Positions 1-6,124 of a stretch of 7,340 nt of DNA are shown piece after piece. The DNA is taken from contig JAHIZR010000058.1 in the NCBI GenBank assembly GCA_018814465.1, forward strand, positions 1 to 7,340, given 5' to 3'. The stretch is from a bacterium. Lineage in GTDB: Bacteria; Electryoneota; RPQS01. Position numbers and translations under genes: made by a program. Positions within the stretch are counted from its first letter, which is position 1; each line of letters begins with the position of its first letter. The notes under the pieces are model-generated. The model saw nothing but the letters and a program-made list of their open reading frames with translations, was not told where the DNA came from and searched no databases.

Positions 1-2037
1 AAAAGTGTTTATATCGCTACTGACCCGGACCGTGAAGGCGAAGCAATTGCCCATCACATCGCCTCCATCATGAACGGAGGCAAGCATACCATCCATCGTG
101 TGCTGTTCAATCAGATTACTCGCGATGCCGTTCAGCAGGCGATTAAGAATCCCGGTAAGATCGATCCGCAGAAAGTGGACGCGCAGCAGGCGCGGCGCGT
201 GCTGGATCGTTTAGTCGGTTACCTTGTTTCCCCGCTGCTTCAGAAGATCATCGCGCGCGGGGTATCGGCCGGTCGTGTCCAGTCCGTGGCGTTGCGGCTG
301 ATCATTGAGCGTGAAGGAGAAATCCGGGCCTTCAAAGCGGTTGAATACTGGACAATCGAGGCGGATCTGCTTACCTCCAAGAAAGAGAAGTTTGAAGCCA
401 AATTGGCCAAGATCGACGGCGAGAAGGCGGAGATTCCGAATGAGAAAACCGCGCTCAAAATTCTGTCCGATCTGCAGAAGCAGACCTTTAAGCTTCAGGA
501 CCTCAAGACTCGTGTTACGAAATCCTCTCCGGCGCCTCCCTATACGACGTCAACCCTTCAGCAGGATGCGGCGCGCCGTCTTGGTTTTTCCAATGACAGG
601 ACCATGAGTACGGCGCAAGCTCTTTACGAGGGAATTACGCTGGCTAAGAAAGAAGGGACCGTCGGTCTGATCACTTATATGCGATCCGACTCGGTGCGGG
701 TCGCCGGTGAAGCAATCGATCAAGTGCGGGATTATATCGGATCCGCGATGGGCAAGCAGTTTCTTCCCGATCATGCGCGTGTTTACAAATCCAAAAAATC
801 GGCACAGGATGCCCATGAAGCGATTCGGCCAACGGATGTGCATCGTGATCCGGCGTCGGTCAAGAACTATTTAAAGCCTGAGCAGTATAAATTATATGAA
901 CTGATTTGGAAGCGGTTTGTCGCTTCTCAGATGGCGGATGCTCAGTTCGAAGTGACAACGGCCAGCATTCTGGCGGGGAAGTATGAGTTTCGAGCGGGTG
1001 GTCGGCGGGTTGTTTTTACCGGTCATCTTCAGGTTCTCGCGGAACTTATGGAAGAAACTCCGAAAGATGCCAGCGCCCAGCTTGAATCCAATCTGACACG
1101 CGAGTTGCCGGCTTTGAAAAGCGGCGACAAGTATAAAGCGGAGCAGATAACTCCGCATCAGCATTTCACCGAACCGCCGCCGCGCTATAATGCCGGATCG
1201 CTGGTGAAGATATTGGATGAACTTGGCATCGGCAGGCCGTCGACTTATGCGCAGATTATCTCCGTGCTTGTCAAGCGCCGCTATATTCAAGTGGAGCAGC
1301 GCAGATTCCATCCCACGGATCTTGGCGAGGCGGTATGCAAGGTGCTGATTGAGCAGTTTCCTGATATTTTCAATGTGCAGTTTACTGCGCAGATGGAAGA
1401 AGAACTCGATTCAATCGAGAATGATGGAGAGAACTGGCGCAAGGTAGTCGGCGATTTCTATGAGCCCTTCGCGAAGGACTTGGAACGGGTCAAGGGGCAG
1501 CGTCAAGAGCTGAAAAAAGCGCACCAAGAAACCGTTGACAAGCCCTGTCCGAGTTGCGGCGGCGAACTTGTTGTGAAGTGGGGACGCGCCGGCAAGTTTA
1601 TCGCTTGCACGAACTATCCCGAGTGCAAGTATACGGAACCTTTGGAAGCAGAAAAAGTCCCGGAGGTTCCGGAAACCGTGTGTCCGAAATGCGGTAAGCC
1701 GATGGCTCCTAAAAAGAGCCGCTTCGGCTGGTTCCTGGGCTGTACGGGCTATCCCGAGTGCAAGACAACGATGAGCATCGAAGATAAAGATGCGGTTGAC
1801 TGTCCGCGGGAGGGATGCGATGGCCGGATCAGCAAAAAACGATCGAAGCGCGGACGGACCTTCTATGGATGTTCGAATTATCCGGATTGTGATTTTGTCT
1901 CCTGGTATCCGATCATCCTGAAGAGCTGTCCCCAATGCGGCAACGGCTATATGGAAGACAAGCAGCTCAAGTCGGGACACATTCACCAATGTCCGAAATG
2001 CAAGCATAAAATCGAGGTCGAACCTGTCGAGAAGTGA
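1..2037 (+). CDS. topA: DNA topoisomerase I (type IA), 5'-truncated by window edge
   Basis: Relaxes negatively supercoiled DNA through a single-strand break with a 5'-phosphotyrosine link. The reading frame is open from base 1, so the gene begins upstream. The first visible codons encode the TOPRIM acidic motif ATDPDREGE (D8, D10, E12 of the visible protein), which lies near residue 111 in E. coli TopA, so about 100 residues are missing. The ATG at base 70 is internal. The active-site tyrosine is in ITYMRSDS (codon 226, bases 676-678), followed by the usual arginine. The cleavage-domain signature PPPRYNAGSLVK and GIGRPSTYA lie around 1171-1254. The C-terminus carries four Cys4 zinc-ribbon modules at about 1546-1626, 1681-1761, 1801-1890 and 1927-2001. 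The first three end in YPEC or YPDC, and the fourth ends in CPKC. The stop overlaps the GTG start of the recombinase gene. The family assignment is very secure; only the N-terminus is unseen. Confidence 0.97.
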   Translation, partial: KSVYIATDPDREGEAIAHHIASIMNGGKHTIHRVLFNQITRDAVQQAIKNPGKIDPQKVDAQQARRVLDRLVGYLVSPLLQKIIARGVSAGRVQSVALRLIIEREGEIRAFKAVEYWTIEADLLTSKKEKFEAKLAKIDGEKAEIPNEKTALKILSDLQKQTFKLQDLKTRVTKSSPAPPYTTSTLQQDAARRLGFSNDRTMSTAQALYEGITLAKKEGTVGLITYMRSDSVRVAGEAIDQVRDYIGSAMGKQFLPDHARVYKSKKSAQDAHEAIRPTDVHRDPASVKNYLKPEQYKLYELIWKRFVASQMADAQFEVTTASILAGKYEFRAGGRRVVFTGHLQVLAELMEETPKDASAQLESNLTRELPALKSGDKYKAEQITPHQHFTEPPPRYNAGSLVKILDELGIGRPSTYAQIISVLVKRRYIQVEQRRFHPTDLGEAVCKVLIEQFPDIFNVQFTAQMEEELDSIENDGENWRKVVGDFYEPFAKDLERVKGQRQELKKAHQETVDKPCPSCGGELVVKWGRAGKFIACTNYPECKYTEPLEAEKVPEVPETVCPKCGKPMAPKKSRFGWFLGCTGYPECKTTMSIEDKDAVDCPREGCDGRISKKRSKRGRTFYGCSNYPDCDFVSWYPIILKSCPQCGNGYMEDKQLKSGHIHQCPKCKHKIEVEPVEK

Positions 2038-2948
2038 AGCAGTCCGCTTTAAGAAAGCATCTGATTTCCTTTCTGGTTGATCTGACCGCCCGTCTGAAGC
2101 GGTCGGAGCATACAGTGGAAGCTTATGCGCGCGACAATGCTCAGTTTTTTTTCTACATAACGGAAGCAACCGGACAGAATCCCGAGCCGGCCGACTGGAC
2201 CTTGCCGGTTTTGCGGGGTTATCTGCATGAGCTGGCAATGAACGGGCTTTCGCCGGCTTCCATCGAAAGAAAACGCGCTTCCCTTTCGGAGTTCAGTAGG
2301 TATCTGGTCAGGCAGGGTGTCATCGAGAAGAATCCCGTTGCACTCATTCGCGGACCTAAAGTGAAGAAACCGTTGCCTACCGTGTTGGATGAGCAGGAAG
2401 CTTCCGAAGCGATAGAAATGCCGCAAGGATCGGACTTCGCTGCTGTTCGCGACCGTACTTTGCTGGAGGTGCTCTATGGAGCGGGACTGCGTATCTCGGA
2501 GTTGATTGATTTGAAAAGTGAAGCTTTCGATCAATCGCGGGGCACGGTTCGCGTCATGGGGAAAGGACGCAAAGAGCGCGTTGTTCCGCTTTCGAAAGCC
2601 GCGATTTCGGCGTTAATCGAATATAGTGAGGCGCGCCGGAGTTTTCTTGGCGGGTTTTCCGAGCCGAAGCCCGCGGAGTTATGGCTGAGCGATCGCGGCA
2701 AGCCTCTGACCCGTTATCGCGCGTATAAAATCGTGAACAAATATTTAGGCTTGGTTGGCGCCGCCCCGGCTTCGCCCCATGTGATGCGCCATAGTTATGC
2801 GACGCATCTGCTTGATCACGGCGCCGATCTCAGGGCGGTGCAAGAACTGCTCGGACACGCGGCTTTGTCGACGACTGAAAAATATACTCATGTAAGTACG
2901 AAGAGACTGAAGGAAGCCTACGACCGGGCGCATCCTCATTCCGAATAG
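2034..2948 (+). CDS. xerC: Tyrosine recombinase XerC (XerC/XerD family)
   Basis: Site-specific recombinase that, with a XerD partner, resolves chromosome dimers at dif sites near the terminus. The protein has 304 residues, close to the roughly 300 of XerC/XerD. It has an N-terminal SAM-like core-binding domain (about 5-95) and a C-terminal catalytic domain (about 105-295). All six catalytic residues are present: R153 (GLRISEL), K177 (GKGRKER), H249 and R252 (HVMRHSYATHLL), H275 (LGHAALS) and the nucleophile Y284 (EKYTHV). The start is GTG at 2034, overlapping the topA TGA as GTGA. No strong Shine-Dalgarno sequence lies at the right distance, so translation is probably coupled to topA. No other plausible start gives the full N-terminal domain. 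XerC rather than XerD is inferred from topA linkage (as in the topA-xerC neighbourhood of Firmicutes) and is less certain than the family call. Confidence 0.93.
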   Translation: MKQSALRKHLISFLVDLTARLKRSEHTVEAYARDNAQFFFYITEATGQNPEPADWTLPVLRGYLHELAMNGLSPASIERKRASLSEFSRYLVRQGVIEKNPVALIRGPKVKKPLPTVLDEQEASEAIEMPQGSDFAAVRDRTLLEVLYGAGLRISELIDLKSEAFDQSRGTVRVMGKGRKERVVPLSKAAISALIEYSEARRSFLGGFSEPKPAELWLSDRGKPLTRYRAYKIVNKYLGLVGAAPASPHVMRHSYATHLLDHGADLRAVQELLGHAALSTTEKYTHVSTKRLKEAYDRAHPHSE

Positions 2949-3055
2949 CTTAATAGTATTAGTGCGTCATTCCAAATAATCCGGATGGCGAGTGATCATA
3001 TGAACCCTGCAGGTTTCTAAAGACAAGTAGGAACTGCACGAACCAGGGAGTCCTC
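2949..3055 (+). promoter_or_regulatory. Intergenic region upstream of hpf, probable site of promoter for the downstream operon
   Basis: At 107 bp this is the longest non-coding stretch in the window and the only obvious place for a transcription start for the hpf-to-ade block. It is richer in A/T at its 5' end than the flanking genes. A perfect 11-bp AT-rich palindrome (TAATAGTATTA, 2951-2961) begins two bases after the xerC stop. A weak sigma70-like pair can be drawn with TTCCAA at 2970-2975 and GATCAT at 2994-2999 (18-bp spacer), but neither hexamer is close to consensus. I see no sigma54 -24/-12 element with both the GG and GC dinucleotides, no tRNA, and no GC-rich hairpin followed by a T run. 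The promoter role rests on position, not on a recognised motif. Confidence 0.35.
3045..3050 (+). promoter_or_regulatory. Ribosome binding site of hpf
   Basis: AGGGAG, five bases before the ATG at 3056, is a good Shine-Dalgarno match. It fixes the hpf start and suggests independent, efficient translation initiation at the head of this block. By contrast, xerC and ade have no clear Shine-Dalgarno sequence. Confidence 0.7.
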
Positions 3056-3349
3056 ATGAGAGTTCAGATTTCTGCAATTCATTTCAAAGCGAGTGAAGAC
3101 CTGAAAACATTTGCCGAGAACGAAGTTCAGCGATTGCTTAGATTCTCCGATGACATTTTAAATTGTGAGATTGAGTTTTCATATAACAAGGCGGAAAAAC
3201 GTTCGAACATAACCCTGAAGCTGGGGGGGGCGGTGCTGAACGCATCCGAAGCCTCCGAGGAATTCAAGAAGTCGACGGTGCTGGCGGTCGACAAGCTTGA
3301 GAAGCAGCTGAAGAAATTCAAAGGGAAACTTCAGGAAAAGCATTCATAA
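3056..3349 (+). CDS. hpf: Ribosome hibernation promoting factor, short form (S30AE/HPF family)
   Basis: Binds the decoding centre of the 30S subunit in stationary phase or starvation and inactivates ribosomes, usually by promoting 100S dimers. The 97-residue length matches short HPF (about 95 residues) and lacks the C-terminal dimerisation domain of long HPF. Family features are the N-terminal strand MRVQISAIHF with the helix that follows it (residues 1-30), a central strand around CEIEFSYNKAEKRSNI, and the closing amphipathic helix AVDKLEKQLKKFKGKL (about 77-92), basic as expected for an rRNA-binding surface. The start is set by AGGGAG at 3045-3050. It precedes hprK by 36 bp. In many proteobacteria hpf follows rpoN and sits close to PTS genes; here rpoN is absent and xerC precedes it. 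An 8-G run lies inside the gene (3223-3230). RaiA/YfiA is an alternative name within the same family. Confidence 0.92.
   Translation: MRVQISAIHFKASEDLKTFAENEVQRLLRFSDDILNCEIEFSYNKAEKRSNITLKLGGAVLNASEASEEFKKSTVLAVDKLEKQLKKFKGKLQEKHS
3223..3230 (+). repeat. Poly-G tract (8 G) inside hpf
   Basis: A run of eight G residues falls within codons for L56-G-G-A59 of hpf. The frame is intact as given, and the family-typical C-terminal helix follows in the same frame, so the count of eight is consistent with a functional gene. Runs this long are prone to polymerase slippage and sequencing error. It is the longest homopolymer I noticed in the window. Confidence 0.9.
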
Positions 3350-3375
3350 AGCAAACTTTCGCGCGATAAACAGTT

Positions 3376-3382
3376 AAGGTGA
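3376..3382 (+). promoter_or_regulatory. Ribosome binding site of hprK
   Basis: AAGGTGA, three bases before the ATG at 3386, is close to the anti-Shine-Dalgarno complement and supports this start. The rest of the 36-bp hpf-hprK gap shows no terminator hairpin, so read-through from hpf is likely. Confidence 0.65.
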
Positions 3383-3385
3383 TCC

Positions 3386-4354
3386 ATGGACAAGATTCAG
3401 GTCGGAATCTTTTTTCAGGACACGCAGAGCCATCTGAAAATCCGGCTCGCGAACAGCCCGAAGGGGCTGGTTCGCGACATTCCCAATAAGGATATCCATC
3501 GTCCCGGGTTAGCCCTTGCCGGATTCCTCGAGCTGTTCACTTATGACCGGATTCAGGTGTTGGGGAACACTGAAATCCGCTATCTTCGCTCGCTGTCGGA
3601 TTTTGCGCGCAAGGAATCGCTGCAGAAGTTTTTTCAATTCGAGATTCCCTGCATTATTGTTTCGAATTCGAATGAGATGCCGCCGGAGCTTCCCGCGATG
3701 GCGGATGAATCGGGAGTCGCGATCTTCAGCACTCCTTTTTCGACAACCGAGCTGACTCATCTGCTGTCGGATTATCTGGATCATAAGTTTGCTCCGTCGC
3801 AGATTGTCCATGCTTCTCTCGTGGATGTATATGGCACCGGGCTGCTTTTCACGGGCCGCAGCGGGATCGGCAAGTCGGAAATCGCCTTAGACCTTGTCGA
3901 GCGCGGTCATCGGTTGGTGAGCGACGATGTTGTCACTCTCACCCGCACGGCCGACAATGTGCTCATCGGACACGGCAGCGAGCTGCTGAAGCATTTCATG
4001 GAAATTCGGGGAGTGGGAATTATCGATGTCGGCCGCATGTTCGGTGTGCGGGCGATCCGCCAGCAGAAGCGTGTGGAAACGGAAGTCGAACTCGTCGACT
4101 GGAGCGATGAACAGGACTATGAACGCACAGGTCTTGACGAACACACCAAGGAGTACTTGGGGGTTACTATTCCGCATGTGCAGCTTCCGATTTTCCCCGG
4201 CAAGAATATCACGGTAATCGTTGAAACGATCGCGCTGAATCTGCATCTGAAAGTATACGGCTATCATCCGGCGAAGGAATTCGGTCGCGCGCTCTCCGAT
4301 TCGATGAAAACCCGCACTCAACTTGAGTCGTATCTCGAAAAGGATTTTGAGTAA
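3386..4354 (+). CDS. hprK: HPr kinase/phosphorylase (HprK/P)
   Basis: Phosphorylates HPr on its regulatory serine (Ser46 in Firmicutes) with ATP or PPi, and reverses this with phosphate, acting in the cytosol as a metabolic sensor. The 322 residues fit the family (about 310-330). The N-terminal domain covers about 1-130. The catalytic domain has H142 in IVHASLVDVYG, the Walker A loop GRSGIGKS (157-164), the acidic pair D180-D181 in LVSDDVV, the HprK signature MEIRGVGIIDV (205-215), and an arginine in DYERTG that matches the conserved YDRLG-type motif. These residues suggest both activities are retained. The residue after the catalytic histidine is Ala where the Lactobacillus and Bacillus enzymes have Gly. 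It lies between hpf and PTS EIIA; HPr itself is not in the window. In non-Firmicutes HprK is thought to tune a regulatory PTS rather than CcpA-type catabolite repression. Confidence 0.95.
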   Translation: MDKIQVGIFFQDTQSHLKIRLANSPKGLVRDIPNKDIHRPGLALAGFLELFTYDRIQVLGNTEIRYLRSLSDFARKESLQKFFQFEIPCIIVSNSNEMPPELPAMADESGVAIFSTPFSTTELTHLLSDYLDHKFAPSQIVHASLVDVYGTGLLFTGRSGIGKSEIALDLVERGHRLVSDDVVTLTRTADNVLIGHGSELLKHFMEIRGVGIIDVGRMFGVRAIRQQKRVETEVELVDWSDEQDYERTGLDEHTKEYLGVTIPHVQLPIFPGKNITVIVETIALNLHLKVYGYHPAKEFGRALSDSMKTRTQLESYLEKDFE

Positions 4355-4359
4355 AGGCC

Positions 4360-4734
4360 ATGACTCGCGCGATTCTGTTAACGCATGGCGCGCTTGGTGA
4401 AGCGCTAATGACTTCTGTGGAGTCGATCCTGGGTCCGCAGGAAGAGGTCGTGGTGCTTTCGAACTCGGGTCAGGCTCTGGATCAGATCACGGATTCGCTG
4501 ACGCCTCATTTGCAGGGTGCGCGCTGTATTATCTTTGTCGATTTCTGTGGAGGTTCGCCCTTCATGGCCTGTAAATCTCTCGCGCTTCCTCCGGAGACGG
4601 CCGCCATCGTCTCTGGTGTGAACCTTCCGATGCTGCTCTCCTTTTTTACCAAACGAACCCAAATGAACTTTGAGGAGCTGTCGCAGACCGTCCGGCAGGA
4701 TGCTATGCGCGGAATTCAGCTCCACAACGAATGA
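4360..4734 (+). CDS. PTS system mannose-family EIIA component (EIIA-Man)
   Basis: Cytosolic phosphocarrier that takes phosphate from HPr(His~P) and passes it to EIIB. The 124 residues correspond to a single EIIA-Man domain without the fused EIIB seen in E. coli ManX. The phosphorylated histidine is H9 in the N-terminal ILLTHGALGEAL motif. The DFCGGSPF motif (61-68) matches the family's D-x-x-GGSP loop, and VSGVNLPMLL (85-94) is the usual fourth-strand signature. The gene starts 5 bp after the hprK stop with AAGG two bases before the ATG, so translation is probably coupled. Its stop overlaps the next start as ATGA. With no EIIC/EIID following, a regulatory rather than transport role is inferred. 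Related proteins include DhaM-type EIIA, but the adjacent EIIB makes the mannose family the better call. Confidence 0.92.
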   Translation: MTRAILLTHGALGEALMTSVESILGPQEEVVVLSNSGQALDQITDSLTPHLQGARCIIFVDFCGGSPFMACKSLALPPETAAIVSGVNLPMLLSFFTKRTQMNFEELSQTVRQDAMRGIQLHNE

Positions 4735-5231
4735 AACTCGCTTTATCCTGGAAGAAAGACAAGCTTCAATTTCCTCTGGTGCGCGTCGATGATCGGCTGC
4801 TGCACGGTCAGGTGATTGTGGGCTGGGGCAGTCAGCTTTCGCTGACCGGACTGGTGTTGGCGTCGGATCGGATAAAATCGGATGTTGCCTACGCTTCCGC
4901 CCTGAAGAGTATCGTTCCCCCTGACCTCGATGTAACCATTGAGACTTTAGCGAGCGCCTCAGCCAACTGGACTGCGAAAGAGTATAATGAAAGCCGGATC
5001 ATGATCGTGCTTGAATCCGCCGGCGATGCTCTGAAGCTTTTCAAATCCGGCGCTCCCTTGAAGAAGCTGATTCTGGGTGGAATTCATTTCCGGGAAGGCA
5101 GCGAGGAGTTTCTTCCTTACATTTTCCTTTCGCGCTGGGACAAGGTCGCGTTGTCGGAGTTGCTGAATCAGGGGATTCGCATTGTGTGCCAAGATCTTCC
5201 CGCGACAAAACCAACACCCTATACAGGGTAG
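4731..5231 (+). CDS. PTS system mannose/sorbose-family EIIB component
   Basis: Second phosphocarrier of a mannose/sorbose-type PTS, accepting phosphate from EIIA on a histidine. The protein has 166 residues, a single EIIB domain from about residue 13. The motif VRVDDRLLHGQV (17-28) contains the phosphorylated H25 and is diagnostic. ILGGIHFREG (114-123) corresponds to the conserved N-V-G-G-x-H loop of the family. ATG at 4731 overlaps the EIIA stop (ATGA), a typical coupled arrangement that fixes the start. In transport systems EIIC and EIID membrane genes normally follow, but here an MCE protein follows after 5 bp. The first twelve residues are a short basic extension before the domain. A role as the output of a signalling relay is inference; unlinked EIIC/EIID genes elsewhere in the genome cannot be excluded. 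Confidence 0.92.
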   Translation: MKLALSWKKDKLQFPLVRVDDRLLHGQVIVGWGSQLSLTGLVLASDRIKSDVAYASALKSIVPPDLDVTIETLASASANWTAKEYNESRIMIVLESAGDALKLFKSGAPLKKLILGGIHFREGSEEFLPYIFLSRWDKVALSELLNQGIRIVCQDLPATKPTPYTG

Positions 5232-5236
5232 ACATC

Positions 5237-6124
5237 ATGAAAACAAATGAGTTAAAAGTCGGCCTTGCGGTTTTAATTTCACTGGTTATCCTGATCGGCG
5301 GTATTATGTGGGGGAAGGGTTTTCGTCTGCAGGCATCTCGTTATACGGTTCAGGTTGTCTTTACGAGTGTCGGTGGTCTGGAACAGGGCGCCAATGTGAT
5401 GGCCAACGGTGTCGTGAAGGGACGGGTGCGGACGATTGAGTTCAGGGACGGCACCATTCTGGTGACGGCTTCCATAGACAAAGAAGTTCGCATCTATTCG
5501 GATTACTTTATCACAATAGAGTCGCCGACCGTGATGGCCGGCAACGCGCTTTCTATCTATACGGGAACGAAACGTCCGGAAGTCGATATTTCGCAGCCGC
5601 TGCAGGGAGACAATCCGATGAGTATGTCCGCCGTGGCCGCTGAAGTCAAAAAATTCGCCAGTAAAATCGAGGTTACACTCGGTCATCTTAATGAACTGCT
5701 GGTGAATATGAATACAGTGGTGGGCGACTCGACGAATCAGGAGAATATGAACAGATTGCTTGCTGAGGCAACGGAATCGGCTCGGCAGACAAGTCAGTTG
5801 CTGTCTGAGAATCGCCAGAAGATTACGGAGTCTTTGGATAAGCTCGAAGCGATACTGGACAACACGGCCGAAATCACGGCCACAGCGAACGATCGCTTAG
5901 GTGAGACGATGGACGGAGTCGACTCCGCGATGGTGGCAATCGAGGATCTGGCGCAGGAGCTTCGCGGTTTCGTTGCCCGGCTTGAGAATGAAGACAGTGC
6001 GGTCGGCAAGCTCCTGACGGATGATGAGCTCTATATCCGTCTGACTCAAACCCTGGCCGAGATCGATTCACTCTCTGTGTCTCTGCGAACGAAAGGTCTT
6101 CGTCATAAAATAGTTTTCTTCTAA
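5237..6124 (+). CDS. MlaD/MCE family lipid-transport protein, inner-membrane anchored
   Basis: Substrate-binding component of MCE ABC transporters that move phospholipids or other hydrophobic compounds across the periplasm between the two membranes. The protein has 295 residues. One N-terminal membrane helix (about 8-25, VGLAVLISLVILIGG core) acts as an uncleaved anchor. A single MCE domain (about 36-113) includes VFTSVGGLEQGANVMANGV and ends near ALSIYTG. A long helical periplasmic tail (about 135-280) is rich in Ala, Glu, Thr and Leu, with the motif DSAVGKLLTDDELY (253-266) that recurs in MCE tails, and a basic-hydrophobic terminus KGLRHKIVFF. I chose the ATG at 5237, 8 bp after AGGG at 5225-5228. 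An in-frame GTG at 5186 lies inside the EIIB gene and would add hydrophilic residues before the helix. No permease (MlaE) or ATPase (MlaF) is adjacent in the window, so partners must be encoded elsewhere. Confidence 0.9.
   Translation: MKTNELKVGLAVLISLVILIGGIMWGKGFRLQASRYTVQVVFTSVGGLEQGANVMANGVVKGRVRTIEFRDGTILVTASIDKEVRIYSDYFITIESPTVMAGNALSIYTGTKRPEVDISQPLQGDNPMSMSAVAAEVKKFASKIEVTLGHLNELLVNMNTVVGDSTNQENMNRLLAEATESARQTSQLLSENRQKITESLDKLEAILDNTAEITATANDRLGETMDGVDSAMVAIEDLAQELRGFVARLENEDSAVGKLLTDDELYIRLTQTLAEIDSLSVSLRTKGLRHKIVFF

Noticed and set aside
70..72. ATG at 70 as the start of topA
   Set aside because: The frame is open to base 1 and encodes the TOPRIM ATDPDREGE motif before this ATG, so the gene continues upstream of the window.
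1411..2238. Long antisense open frame (275 codons) across topA and xerC
   Set aside because: It lies wholly opposite two strongly identified genes, shows no recognisable domain, and its composition is that of a shadow of the sense codons.
3000..3020. Six-codon ORF (MNPAGF) upstream of hpf as a possible leader peptide
   Set aside because: No ribosome site, no codon bias such as repeated regulatory codons, and no attenuator hairpin nearby; probably chance.
2949..3055. Sigma54 promoter upstream of hpf
   Set aside because: Suggested by the rpoN-hpf linkage known in other bacteria, but no GG/GC pair with correct -24/-12 spacing was found by eye.
2949..3055. Rho-independent terminator after xerC
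   Set aside because: The only inverted repeats are short and AT-rich, without a GC stem or a following T run.
5186..5236. Upstream GTG start for the MCE protein
   Set aside because: It lies inside the EIIB gene and would place about 17 hydrophilic residues before the membrane anchor; the ATG at 5237 has a better ribosome site and typical operon spacing.
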